A DNA stretch of 64,000 nt, taken from Actinomadura litoris (GTDB taxonomy: Bacteria; Actinomycetota; Actinomycetes; Streptosporangiales; Streptosporangiaceae). The translations under genes were made by a program, and so were the position numbers. The notes beneath the pieces were generated by a model. That model did not search any database. It was not told the origin of the DNA and saw nothing but the letters and a program-made list of their open reading frames with translations. Every line of letters starts with the position of its first letter. Positions within the stretch are counted from its first letter, which is position 1. The stretch lies in contig NZ_WOFH01000001.1 in the NCBI RefSeq assembly GCF_009733595.1, positions 787,232 to 851,231 of the forward strand, in the 5' to 3' direction. Shown here in pieces: positions 1-8,591 of the stretch.

Positions 1-1783
1 GCCCGACCTCGACCCCCAGCGCGAGCCCGGCGCCGAGCCCGATCCCAAGCCCGATTCCGAGTCCGATCCCGAGCGCGGCCGCGAGTTCGCGTAGAAGTTC
101 GGTGGCGCGTTGACGGACGCGCAGGTCGGCATACCCTGGCCGGTCCTGCGCCCAACTTCCGGCGACGCATGAGAGCAGGAGCCCGGCCCCGAGCCCGCCC
201 GCGAACCCGGCCCCGAGCCCGCCCGCGAACCCGGCCCCGAGCCCGACCGCGGGTCCGACGGCGAGTCCGACTGCGAGCCCGGCCGTAAGACCGAACGCGG
301 TGGTGAGAAGGGCAATGGCGAGTCGGGTGGCAGGGGTGACGGCCTGGGTGGTGACGGCCAAACGCCACCAGGCCAGGTCGCGGGTGCCAGTTCCGGCCCC
401 GGTGGGGGCGGGTTGGTGGGTGAGGTGGTGTGCCAGGTATTCCAGCCATTGGCGCACCTTGACCGGGTCGCGCCTACGACGAGGGCGAGGGGGTTCGGCA
501 GGGTTGCTGCTGGGCGGGCGGGTAGCGATCAGAGCTGGAACGAGCTGGTCGAACAGGTGTGCCTGTAGGTCGGCCGCGGTTGGAAAGCAGGCAGGGTCGG
601 TGAGTGGGCCGGGGTCTGCGCCGGGGGTGAGGTATACGGTGCGCAGCAGCCACAGCCCCAGCGGGGTCGCCGTGACATCGGCCAACGCCGTCGCCGGATG
701 GCCTGGCGGGCGCTGGCCGGGTGGCGGAGAGCAGCGCAGGGTGGCCAAAGCGTGCTGCCAATGTGGGCCGGGCTCGGGTGGAAGACAGGTTGCCAGATAG
801 TCCGCCGCGGTTCCGGCATCAAGGGGGCGAGGTTCCAGCACAGCCGCTGAGGTGATCACATCCCCGGCCCGGGTAACCGCATCAGTGAACTCGGCCGTGC
901 GACTTGTGAGGATGAGCTGGTCGGCTCCCCCCAGCGATCGGTTCAGCGCGCCGATGACAACCGTGTGCGCGGACACGGGGAGCTCGTCAAGGCCGTCCAG
1001 GACCGGTAGTAAGTGCCCGCGCGCAGCCAGTGCCCTGACGACCTGTTCGCCGAATCCGGCACCGCGCAGCGCGGGGTACCCACCGAGAAGCTGGTCCGTC
1101 ATCCAGTCATGCAGCCGAGGGAATCTTTCGGTGTCCCAACCGGCGATCGGGAGCAGGACCGGGACTGGTTCATCATGGTGCTGAGGACGGGTGGCAAGGA
1201 GGTGCAGCAGCAACTGCAGCGCCAGGGTGGTTTTGCCGGTCCCCGGGCCGCCCAAGATCACCAAGCGGCGCCGCCGGGTCCGGCGGAACCGGGTGATGAT
1301 TGCGGCGATATCGGCGCTGGAGGCCGTCCACCACAACCCATGCCCGATCGCGCCGGCGACAGGGTCGATGAGGCCGGGATGATCCATGATGGCGGGCGTG
1401 TGCTCGCCGGGCGCGGGCGTGCGCCAGCGCACCGGGATGGGATCGGGGTCATCCAGTGAACGCAGTCGCGCTTCGTCCTTCCATTGCTCGGCCACCAGCT
1501 CGGCCAGCATGTCCTTGGCACGCGACAGCGTTTCGGGAGAGGGAACGGTCTGAGTGGCCAGTTCGCGGGAGTGGTGCCGGGCCCAGCGCAGAGCCAGGAT
1601 CAGCGGCACGGCGGCGGCCAGTAGAAAGCCTCCGGTGAGCTGGGCGCGGTTCGCCGCGATCTGTAATCCGCCCTCGCCGGTCAGCGGGGCGAAGGTCACG
1701 ACCCCGAGGACCAGCACCACGGCCACTGCCACAAGAACCGTTACCCACGGCCACCAGGCCCTGCCGTTGCGCATGCTCGCCAT
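1..1783 (-). CDS. NACHT-domain NTPase with glycine-rich membrane region (3' end outside window)
   Basis: The frame is open from ATG 1783 (alternative ATG 1774) to the window edge, so the C-terminus is missing. Two hydrophobic segments lie near residues 8-65 ([19 protein letters not shown], then [13 protein letters not shown]). A P-loop GGPGTGKT follows at residues 178-185, and a Walker B-like VLDGLDELP near 260, the acidic DGLDE form typical of NACHT NTPases. After the NTPase/helical part the visible end is a long run of GL/GA/GI repeats ([18 protein letters not shown]), which I read as small-residue membrane helices. NACHT proteins are STAND-type signalling ATPases, and several bacterial ones act in phage defence. 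That role is inferred here only from family and neighbourhood. Confidence 0.85.
   Translation of the reverse strand, partial: MASMRNGRAWWPWVTVLVAVAVVLVLGVVTFAPLTGEGGLQIAANRAQLTGGFLLAAAVPLILALRWARHHSRELATQTVPSPETLSRAKDMLAELVAEQWKDEARLRSLDDPDPIPVRWRTPAPGEHTPAIMDHPGLIDPVAGAIGHGLWWTASSADIAAIITRFRRTRRRRLVILGGPGTGKTTLALQLLLHLLATRPQHHDEPVPVLLPIAGWDTERFPRLHDWMTDQLLGGYPALRGAGFGEQVVRALAARGHLLPVLDGLDELPVSAHTVVIGALNRSLGGADQLILTSRTAEFTDAVTRAGDVITSAAVLEPRPLDAGTAADYLATCLPPEPGPHWQHALATLRCSPPPGQRPPGHPATALADVTATPLGLWLLRTVYLTPGADPGPLTDPACFPTAADLQAHLFDQLVPALIATRPPSSNPAEPPRPRRRRDPVKVRQWLEYLAHHLTHQPAPTGAGTGTRDLAWWRLAVTTQAVTPATRLAIALLTTAFGLTAGLAVGLAVGPAVGLGAGFAGGLGAGFAGGLGAGLLLSCVAGSWAQDRPGYADLRVRQRATELLRELAAALGIGLGIGLGIGLGAGLALGVEVG
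187..246. repeat. 24-bp tandem repeat inside the NACHT gene
   Basis: The 24-bp unit beginning ccccgagcccgcccgcg occurs twice perfectly (187-210 and 211-234), and a third partial copy starts at 235. Being a multiple of three, it adds eight residues per copy (AGFAGGLG type) to the glycine-rich membrane region, so copy-number change would not break the frame. Confidence 0.8.
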
Positions 1784-1827
1784 CCTGAGACCGCCGCAGC
1801 ATTCTCGGCGAACGAAGTCCACAAACG

Positions 1828-2240
1828 GCCCGCACCCTGGCCGCGGCACTGTTCGACACCGAGGAGAACATGGTCCGCATCGACATGAGCGAGTACCAGG
1901 AGCGCCATACCGTCAGTCGGCTGGTCGGCGCCCCGCCCGGCTACGTCGGTTTCGAGGAGGGCGGCCAGCTCACCGAGGCCGTGCGCCGCAAGCCCTACTC
2001 GGTGGTGGCTGTTCGACGAGATCGAGAAGGCCCACGGCGACGTGTTCAACACCCTGCTCCAGGTCCTCGACGACGGGCGGCTGACCGATGCCCAGGGACG
2101 CACCGTCGATTTCCGCAACACCGTCATCATCATGACCTCCAACATCGGATCGCAGCACCTGCTGGAGGGGTCACCGACCAAGGCGAGATCAAGGAAGCGG
2201 CGCGCGACCAGGTGACCGTGGAACTGCGCCGCCATTTCAG
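1828..2240 (+). pseudogene. clpB: clpB fragment with two opposite frameshifts
   Basis: The translation matches the second AAA+ module of ClpB/Hsp100: [19 protein letters not shown], then [20 protein letters not shown] and [16 protein letters not shown]. The frame slips by one extra base near 2008 and continues as [20 protein letters not shown] and [19 protein letters not shown] (sensor 1). It slips back by one missing base in a GGGG run near 2176 and reads [15 protein letters not shown] and ELRRHFR. Similarity stops abruptly at HFR, where intact ClpB would continue PEFLNR. The Walker A and everything N-terminal are absent. It is a decayed internal fragment with no usable start. Confidence 0.85.
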
Positions 2241-2686
2241 GATACGCCTGGAGGTCGATCAGGACGCCCGGATGCGGTCGCTGCCACCCGCCCCTGGGCT
2301 GGATCGCCGAGGCCGACGACACCATCTTTACCGAGGTCGTCGAAGGTGCCCCACCGCCGGTGGTGGCCGACTTCTGGGCCCCATGGTGCGCCCCGTGCCT
2401 GCGCATCAGCCTCGCCCTCGAACGCATCGCCGCGGATCTGGCGAGCAGAATCGTCAACATCAACGTCGATGACGCTGCGGGACTGTCCGGAAAGTTCGAT
2501 GTCCGGCACGTTCCCACCCTGATGGTCTTCCACCGCGGCGAACCGGTGGCCCGGCTGCCCGCCGGGGCACCGGCCGACCAGATCCGCGCCTGGGTGACGG
2601 AGAAGGTCACCGAGAACAAACGGCGCGGGGCACGCCCCGATCATGAGGTGCGGTGCTTCCTCTGCTGTTCCAGGCGGCTGCGTTGA
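2241..2686 (+). pseudogene. headless thioredoxin (Trx2-like) remnant fused to the clpB breakpoint
   Basis: The frame reads [21 protein letters not shown], the second half of the N-terminal zinc ribbon of a TrxC/Trx2-type thioredoxin. It continues into a thioredoxin fold with the active-site segment WAPWCAPC, then [15 protein letters not shown] and the cis-Pro loop VRHVPTLMVF. The first ribbon cysteines and the native start are missing because the gene begins at the clpB junction. The frame opens only at 2216 and its first possible initiator is GTG 2360, just before the active site. The active site is WCAPC rather than WCGPC. The 3' end overlaps the convergent membrane-protein gene by 46 bases. 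A shortened product from GTG 2360 (108 residues) cannot be excluded. Confidence 0.75.
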
Positions 2687-3705
2687 CGGACCCCGTACGC
2701 GGTGTCGCGCACGGCCGACTCGTCCTCCAACCCCGACCCGAGCGCACCACCGGCCATGCCCATGGACGTGGTGAGCCAGGCGATCGACAGGTAGAAGCCC
2801 CATTCGGCCCCGTGGTCGAGGCTGGACGCAAGCGCCTCGCCGGTCAGCACCACCGGCACCAGCACGATCGTCAGCGCGAAGACGGCCCCGTAAAGACACA
2901 GCACGCCGATCAGCAACGTGGCCAGGGTGACGGCGTTGTACAGCCTGGCACGCTGGCGACTGATGACGTCGTCCGGGCGTTCCCACAGTTCGTGGTCGAT
3001 GATGAGCCACGCCAGCAGGGCCGCGACCGCCAGCACCGCCAGCACCGCCTGCCGGATCGGGCCGAGCGTGTCGGTGATCTTCCAGATGGTGACGTTGACG
3101 ACCGCGAAGGCCGCGGTCGCCAGCACCCCGGCCAGCGCCTTCGACAAGCCGGTGAACAGCCGCCAGGGGCGGTTCGCCCGGATCATGCCGGACAGCAGCC
3201 GGAGCCGGCCCAGCAGCCCCGGTGTCACGAACCGCTGCTCAGACCGCTCTTCGGGATCGGCCCGGTGGACGGTGTACTCCCGCGCGAACCTCGGCGGCGT
3301 CCCGTCATGGACCAGTGCGACCAGATCCACCACACCGCGGCGGGCCCGGCTCGGCCGATGGGACCAGCCGAGAGCGGGCAGCGACAACAGGGCGACCTTC
3401 GCGGGCCTGCTCACCTCCGCCAGAATCGGCTGGGTCCTGTAACGACGCGGCAGATCGGTCACGAACACCGCGACGTCGTAGTCTCCACCCGGGAACTGGT
3501 CGGCCAGGACGTCCGCCAGGTGCTCCGCCTCCACCTGCTCGTCGGCCGACAAGGTGCCGGGACCGGCGTCGACCTCCCATTGCACCGGCGCCGCCGAACG
3601 CTTCCGCATCTCGTCGGGCAGTGTCTCGGCGATCTGACGGACGGTTTCCAACGGCAGCCCGGGATCAGCGCGAAGCACCACGCGCACCACGTTTTGGTCG
3701 GCCAA
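2641..3705 (-). CDS. membrane protein of unknown function
   Basis: I chose TTG 3705 because GGGAGGAG lies about nine bases upstream and the protein-like sequence begins there (ADQNVVRVVLRADPG); the frame stays open upstream to 3873. The 354-residue product has a soluble N-terminal half of about 180 residues (LPDEMRKR, YDVAVFVTDLPRRY). Four or five hydrophobic segments follow: LAGVLATAAFAVVNVTIW, AVLAVLAVAALLAWLII, LATLLIGVLCLYGAVFAL and a C-terminal one around FYLSIAWL. I do not recognise a family. It is the last gene of the operon after the flavoprotein and DUF1345 genes, 103 bases downstream of the latter. Confidence 0.7.
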   Translation of the reverse strand: MADQNVVRVVLRADPGLPLETVRQIAETLPDEMRKRSAAPVQWEVDAGPGTLSADEQVEAEHLADVLADQFPGGDYDVAVFVTDLPRRYRTQPILAEVSRPAKVALLSLPALGWSHRPSRARRGVVDLVALVHDGTPPRFAREYTVHRADPEERSEQRFVTPGLLGRLRLLSGMIRANRPWRLFTGLSKALAGVLATAAFAVVNVTIWKITDTLGPIRQAVLAVLAVAALLAWLIIDHELWERPDDVISRQRARLYNAVTLATLLIGVLCLYGAVFALTIVLVPVVLTGEALASSLDHGAEWGFYLSIAWLTTSMGMAGGALGSGLEDESAVRDTAYGVRQRSRLEQQRKHRTS

Positions 3706-3808
3706 CCCGCTGCTCCTCCCAATGCGACAGTCGGGGGCCCTACCCGGAAGAGGTACCTGAAACCCCGCCGTGGCCACCGTGCTCCGGCCTCCTCCGACCG
3801 GGCCCTCG

Positions 3809-4489
3809 TCACCCCTGGCCGATCCCGGTGACCAGACTGATGGCGACCGCCAATATCCCGGTGCCGAAGGCATACGCCAGCAGGGCGTGCCCCAAGACGG
3901 TTCGGCGGATCCGGGTGTCGGCGGGCTGGCTCTCGGAAACCGCGGACGCCATTCCGACGGTGAAGGCCATATAGGCGAAGTCGCTGTAGGAGGGAGGCGC
4001 GGTCTGCATGAAATCGATGCCTCCGTCGGCGTCCTCGTAGTAGAGGCGGGCGTACCGGAACGCGAACACGGTGTTCACGAGCGCCCAGGACAGCACGACG
4101 GCAAGGACGACGAGAATGACCGCCGTGACCGAGAGCGCGTCCTGACGCCCCGCGAAGCGAATCTGGGCGTGGGCCTCGATGGCCAGACTGGCCACCGAGG
4201 CCAGGAGCACCGCCGCGTCGGTCGAGCGGGCGTCGCCCTCCGCCTCGGCCAGCAGCTTGGTGTCGTCCGGCCCCTGCGGCCAACTGAGCCACCACACCCA
4301 TGTCAGGAGCGTGCCGGTGGCCAGGACCCACCCGACCAGCAGGCTCACCTCGGCGGCCCCGAGCACGGCGGCCGCGGCACCGCCGACGACACCCGCTCCC
4401 AGCGACAGCCCCAGCCTGCGGACCGACAGGAAGCGCCTCGGAGGTCCGGTCCCGTTCTCCTCGACGGCCGGGTCGAGTGCGTCGCCCAA
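3809..4489 (-). CDS. DUF1345 family membrane protein
   Basis: This 226-residue integral membrane protein has the DUF1345 pattern: two early hydrophobic stretches, a pair around VTAVILVVLAVVLSWALVNT, the signature FAFRYARLYYEDADGGIDF, then YSDFAYMAFTVGMASAVS and RRTVLGHALLAYAFGT. The function of DUF1345 is not established. The TTG start at 4489 follows GGGGAGG by about four bases. It sits 54 bases after the flavoprotein gene and 103 bases before the next membrane protein, all on the minus strand, so one transcript is likely. Confidence 0.85.
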   Translation of the reverse strand: MGDALDPAVEENGTGPPRRFLSVRRLGLSLGAGVVGGAAAAVLGAAEVSLLVGWVLATGTLLTWVWWLSWPQGPDDTKLLAEAEGDARSTDAAVLLASVASLAIEAHAQIRFAGRQDALSVTAVILVVLAVVLSWALVNTVFAFRYARLYYEDADGGIDFMQTAPPSYSDFAYMAFTVGMASAVSESQPADTRIRRTVLGHALLAYAFGTGILAVAISLVTGIGQG

Positions 4490-4543
4490 CTCGCCTCCCC
4501 AATGGTCAAAGGCTCCGAGGTCTCGGGTGCCGGCTTGGTGACC

Positions 4544-6184
4544 TCAGCCGGTTCGGGCGAGGTGCCTGTGCGCCATCTGAACCGCCATGGCGCCTTCCCC
4601 GACGGCCGAGGCGACCCTCTTCACCGACCCGCTCCGGACATCACCGGCCGCGAACACCCCCCTCCAACTCGTCTCCAGCGGTGTGCCCGGCCCCGTCCGC
4701 ACGAATCCGCGCTCGTCCAACTCCAGGTGCCTGGCGAGCCATCCGGTATGCGGCACCGCACCGATGAACACGAACAACGCCCGCGCGGGAACCGTCTCAC
4801 GTTCTCCGGTGCGGTTGTCCTCGGTGACCACCGCGCGCAGCGTTCCGTCTCCGTGCGCTTCCCGGACAATGGTGTGCCGCCGTACTTCGATCGTCTCGGC
4901 GCGTTCTATCTGCTCCACCAGGTACAGCGACATTTTGGCGCTCAACTCGCCACCCCGAAGCAGCAACGTGACCCTCGACCCGTGTCGGGCGAGGAACAGC
5001 GCGGCCTGTCCGGCCGAATTGCCGCCCCCCACCACCACGACCGGTCCGGGACGGCATGCCTGCGCCTCGATCACGGTGGCGGCGTAGAAGACGCTCGTTC
5101 CCTCGAACCGTTGCAGGCACGGCACGTCCAGCCGCCGATAGCGCGCACCGGTGGCGATGATGAGGCAGCGGGCGCGCACCGGCTCCCCGTCCGCCAACCT
5201 CACCACCAACAGCCCATCTCGCCGCTCCAGACTCATCGCCTCCGCGGGAACTCTGACACGTGCTCCGAACCGATCGGCCTGAAGGGTCGCGCGGTCGGTC
5301 AGATCGGCGCCCGCGATCCCGGCGGGGAAGCCGAGATAGTTCTCGATCCGCGGCGATGTGCCCGCCTGCCCGCCCGTGGCCACCGCGTCCACCACCACGG
5401 TCGTCAACCCGTCCGAGGCGCCGTAGACCGCGGCCGCGAGACCGGCCGGCCCCGCACCCACCACCAGTAGATCGGTGTCCGGCGGCGAGGCCGGCGTGGT
5501 CAGCCCGATGACCTGGGCCAGTTCGGCGTTGCTGGGATTACGCAACACCCGTTCCGATCCCCACACCACCACCGGTGCGTCCTGCGGAGCGATCCCGAAA
5601 TGGCGCAGCAGCGTTTCGGCGGACGGGTCGTCCTCCAGATCGATCCATCGGTGCGGCAACCGGTTGCGAGCCGCGAACTCCAGCAGCCGCCGGCTGTCAG
5701 CGGAGAATCGGGATCCCACGATGCGCAACCCGGTGCCGCTGCCGAGCAGCATGGACCGCCGGATCACATACGCGCGCAAGATGAGATCACCGAGAGGCGG
5801 GTCGCAGGCGATCAGCTCGCGCAGCCCGTCGACCGGCACCGCGAGCAACTCTCCCGCCTCATCGACCACGGCGTTCACGAACGAACGCTGCCCGGTCAGC
5901 AACCCCAGCTCGCCGAGAAAACGCCGCGGGCCATGGACCGTGACCATGCCCGGCCGCCCGCCGTCCCGATCGCCAGGTTGCTCACCGGCCCCGTCAGCGG
6001 GCCGGTCGACGACGGCGATCTTGCCGGTCAAGATCACCAAGAAGCCCGGCCAGGACTCTCCCGTCCGGCACAGCACATCGCCGACGCGGGTGCGCTGATG
6101 GACACCGCCGTACTCCGAAAGCCGGTCGATCTGTGCGTCGCTGAGCCTGGGGAACGCCCCGTTCACATCCGGTGTCTCCTCCAC
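4544..6184 (-). CDS. cNMP-binding domain fused to thioredoxin-reductase-like FAD oxidoreductase
   Basis: GTG 6184 is preferred because GGAGGAG lies six bases upstream; ATG 6205 is an in-frame alternative. The order is a cyclic-nucleotide/CRP-type sensor domain (residues ~12-140, with FLGELGLLTGQRSFVNAV), a short thioredoxin-fold linker (HRWIDLEDD, VVVWGSERVLRNPS), then a thioredoxin reductase module. That module has FAD motif VVGAGPAGLAAAVYGAS near 243, NADPH motif VVVGGGNSAGQAALFLAR near 383 and C-terminal GVFAAGDVRSGSVKRVASAV. Where thioredoxin reductase has its CxxC, this protein reads FYAATVIEA, so the redox disulfide is absent. Fusions of this architecture are known in the family and their electron acceptor is unclear. 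A thioredoxin remnant lies in the same neighbourhood. Confidence 0.9.
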   Translation of the reverse strand: MEETPDVNGAFPRLSDAQIDRLSEYGGVHQRTRVGDVLCRTGESWPGFLVILTGKIAVVDRPADGAGEQPGDRDGGRPGMVTVHGPRRFLGELGLLTGQRSFVNAVVDEAGELLAVPVDGLRELIACDPPLGDLILRAYVIRRSMLLGSGTGLRIVGSRFSADSRRLLEFAARNRLPHRWIDLEDDPSAETLLRHFGIAPQDAPVVVWGSERVLRNPSNAELAQVIGLTTPASPPDTDLLVVGAGPAGLAAAVYGASDGLTTVVVDAVATGGQAGTSPRIENYLGFPAGIAGADLTDRATLQADRFGARVRVPAEAMSLERRDGLLVVRLADGEPVRARCLIIATGARYRRLDVPCLQRFEGTSVFYAATVIEAQACRPGPVVVVGGGNSAGQAALFLARHGSRVTLLLRGGELSAKMSLYLVEQIERAETIEVRRHTIVREAHGDGTLRAVVTEDNRTGERETVPARALFVFIGAVPHTGWLARHLELDERGFVRTGPGTPLETSWRGVFAAGDVRSGSVKRVASAVGEGAMAVQMAHRHLARTG

Positions 6185-6541
6185 AGCGCCCTCCTCCGCA
6201 GGCATCCGACTCAGCCGACCGGACGACCCGGCGACCCCTTGTCCCCTGCCCGCCCTCGGGCAACTTGCCCCTCGGCACAGCCGAAGACCTTCAACCGGCA
6301 CCGGCCCGTCCGAACGGCGACCCACCCCGCCCGGCAGCCGGGTGAAGATCTGATTCGGCCCGGCAGCCGGTGACGGCACCGGCGAGCGAGGCCCATCCCC
6401 GCCACCCTTCGGGGCCGCCCTAACCGTCTTGAGCGCGGACCTGAACGAGGGACCGGCCGTACGGTAGGGCGCGCCTCCTTCTGCCGTTCCACGCTCCGGT
6501 CACCGTGGCACGCCCACATCCCTCAATCGAGCAGGTCTTGA
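6185..6541. other. intergenic stretch upstream of the flavoprotein operon
   Basis: About 350 bases between the flavoprotein start and the first recombinase remnant. It must hold the flavoprotein operon promoter on the minus strand, but I see no convincing -35/-10 pair. No protein-like frame was found. Confidence 0.5.
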
Positions 6542-6805
6542 CAACCCCGTGAACTGCGCAGCGCGGCGCCCGAGCGACCCTGTCCCGAACTGCTGGACGC
6601 ACTCCCCGTCGGAGCGATCGACCTCGGGCGCGTTCCTGAAGCGGTGCCGCGGCGGCTGCTGGATGTGTTCCGACTACGCATGCGGTGCGACCGGACGGTC
6701 GATCTCGTGGAGTGTGAAGTCACCATCACGTCCGAAATCGCGGGCACCCAGCATGACGCGGCCTGCGGCGATCGGTACCGGCGCACGGTGAGACCTGTGA
6801 CGTAG
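6542..6805 (+). pseudogene. C-terminal remnant of a large serine recombinase
   Basis: The open stretch from the stop at 6539 to TAG 6803 has no start codon at its head. It reads like the extreme C-terminus of actinobacterial serine recombinases: ELLDALPVGAIDLGRVPEAV, then RRLLDVFRLRMRCDRTVDLV and ECEVTITSEI. The catalytic serine domain, recombinase domain and zinc ribbon are all absent. It probably marks an old integration or excision event. The call rests on remembered family patterns. Confidence 0.55.
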
Positions 6806-6915
6806 TGTTGCAATCTGTTCGCATCCAGGCACGACGGTCCTCGATAACTTCGGGCCCAGATGCGGGTTGCTTCGCATGCGGGCCCGGACTGTCTCGACGA
6901 GTGCGGTACGACCGG

Positions 6916-7147
6916 CTAGTGCCCCACCGTGATGCGGTGGACGTCGCTGATCGGGACGGCGGGCGCCATGTGCAAATGGTTGTGATCGCCCCTCGGACAC
7001 AAACCATTTTCCCAAGCGGTGCGGATGTCGAAGTGGGCTTCGGCCCGCACTGTTTGTTGTTCGGGGTGGTAGGTGAGGTGGACGGCCGGTCCAGCGATCC
7101 AGAGCGGGCAGCAAAGCGTCCTCGCACAGGTAGACGTTGCACCGAGG
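6916..7147 (-). pseudogene. second serine recombinase C-terminal remnant, frameshifted, opposite strand
   Basis: Reading leftwards from 7147, one frame gives NVYLCEDALLPALDRW, which matches the end of the recombinase coiled-coil/zinc region (typically V-REDxLLPALDxW). A one-frame shift then gives VHLTYHPEQQTVRAEAHFD followed by ENGLCPRGD and a stop at 6916. A C-terminal tail of this kind is common in Streptomyces-type phage integrases. The piece is short, frameshifted and lacks all catalytic parts. It faces the other recombinase remnant about 110 bases away. Confidence 0.5.
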
Positions 7148-7530
7148 CTGAGCACCCGTGGCCCACTGGCACAACAATGAGTAGCTTCACACGTCAATCG
7201 AAGGCATGCCACCCGCCGAATACGAAGACGTTTACGGTGTGATCAATCCACCAACCGCCGCGCAAACCACCTAACCCGGCCCTTACAAAACCTCCGGGTC
7301 AGCTCAGTTGCCCGGCGCCAGTGCATGGGTTGAACCAAGCTTGGCGTAGGCCATGTTTCTGTATCAGAACTACGGGGATGCTGCACACCGCACCCGAAGT
7401 CGCATCGCCGAAAAGTGACATCATGGCGCCGGAGGCGATGGCGGTGCCATTGTAGCCAGAGGTGCGGCGACGACGTGGAAAACGTCCTGCATCTCTACAT
7501 CGCGGTCCCTGCGCAAACGAGGTGAGATAG

Positions 7531-7965
7531 ATGGACTGGACTGCAATTTCTGAACTTTCAATGAAGTTCGAAACCGGAGAACAGGAGTATACATTCACGG
7601 GGCCGAGGCATAGCATCGGCCTGATAATCAGTCTCCAACCAGCCCGAGACGACGGAGAATCGGCCGTTGTTCCCGTCGATACTCTGATCAAGAACAGTAC
7701 GCTCATCGACTACATCGATAGGTCCCCGCTCCCGGAGTCGTCACAGGACTACAAGTGGTCCTACACGAAGAAAAATTTGAGGTCCTATGGAACCGATGGC
7801 GGTACCCCCCAATTCAAGTTCCGGCTGTACCCGCCCATTGATGGGCGCACCCCGACCGCCAAGACGCTCGGCATCCGAGTCAGAACCGAATCAGGAAAGG
7901 ACATCTTCAGCTCGCAGGATGGTGCATTCTTTAAGTGGGTGCGTGGGACAATCCGCTGGGATTGA
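7531..7965 (+). CDS. hypothetical protein, AT-richer orphan
   Basis: This 144-residue soluble protein starts at ATG 7531, with GAGGTGA about four bases upstream, a near-perfect ribosome site. The sequence is mixed alpha/beta-like (EYTFTGPRHSIGLIISLQPA, FKFRLYPPIDGRTPTAKTLG, IFSSQDGAFFKWVRG). There is no signal peptide or membrane helix. Codon use is visibly less GC3-rich than its neighbours (ttt, aat, aaa and ata are common). It lies among recombinase remnants and just upstream of the RHS genes, which suggests acquired DNA. I recognise no family. A hairpin terminator follows at 8037. Confidence 0.65.
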   Translation: MDWTAISELSMKFETGEQEYTFTGPRHSIGLIISLQPARDDGESAVVPVDTLIKNSTLIDYIDRSPLPESSQDYKWSYTKKNLRSYGTDGGTPQFKFRLYPPIDGRTPTAKTLGIRVRTESGKDIFSSQDGAFFKWVRGTIRWD

Positions 7966-8591
7966 TGACGAGCACAACGGCGCGGCGCGACAGAAATCCA
8001 TGAAGGTGCAGTGATCACGCCAGCGGCCTAGTTCGGGTGCCCGACGGTCCGTCGGGCACGGCCGTATCCGGCCCCCTTGCTCTCGTCGCCGCGGTGGGCG
8101 GGAACTCCGAGCGCGTTGTGCGCTGACGCCACGGGACGCTGAGGGTGGTCGGGCGGCCCTCGGTACTGGTGCGCATCGGTGAGAAGTGAGGCAGGCCGAC
8201 TTGCTCCCCATGCCAATTACCGCAGGTTTCCACCGCTCTGCCATCGTCGGCGACCTGTCGGCGCGCAGTCGGCCATGTCTGTCAGGTCCTTCGAAGCCAT
8301 TGCCCGCGAAGAATTCGACCTGCCCCGGCCCGGCGCGCTCGAATTTGAGCGGACTGCCTGTGACCGGCTACGGCGACGGCAGGGGCTCGCTCGTGGGCCT
8401 GGATCTGCCCTGGTGACCAGCTCGGGCGGGATGTTGGCTGACCCGCCGACGGCGGGCGATAAGGCGCGGCCTTCATTCACGAGAGGTAGCCATAGTCTTT
8501 GCTGAATCTTGACGCCGGGAATGCGATAACCGGTAGCCCGCGGGAAGGTTCTCCTGACGTCTAGTGTGGTTATCGAAAGAGGTGTGCTTCG
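7966..8591. other. intergenic region before the first RHS gene
   Basis: About 625 bases with one perfect hairpin (8037-8059) and the leader of the first RHS gene. None of the short frames on either strand looks protein-like. A TTGACG hexamer at 8508 has no good -10 partner, so I do not call a promoter. Confidence 0.5.
8037..8059 (+). terminator. hairpin terminator after the orphan gene
   Basis: A perfect 10-bp stem (gtgcccgacg / cgtcgggcac) closes on the 3-base loop gtc. It lies 71 bases after the stop of the 144-residue gene. There is no U-run, which is usual for actinomycete hairpin terminators. Confidence 0.55.

Noticed and set aside
1..300. GC-rich direct repeats as a possible CRISPR or origin iteron array
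   Set aside because: The repeats keep the reading frame of the NACHT gene and encode glycine-rich membrane sequence; there are no spacers.
7299..7706. 135-codon minus-strand frame opposite the orphan gene start
   Set aside because: The plus-strand gene has a near-perfect ribosome site and better protein-like sequence; the minus frame does not.
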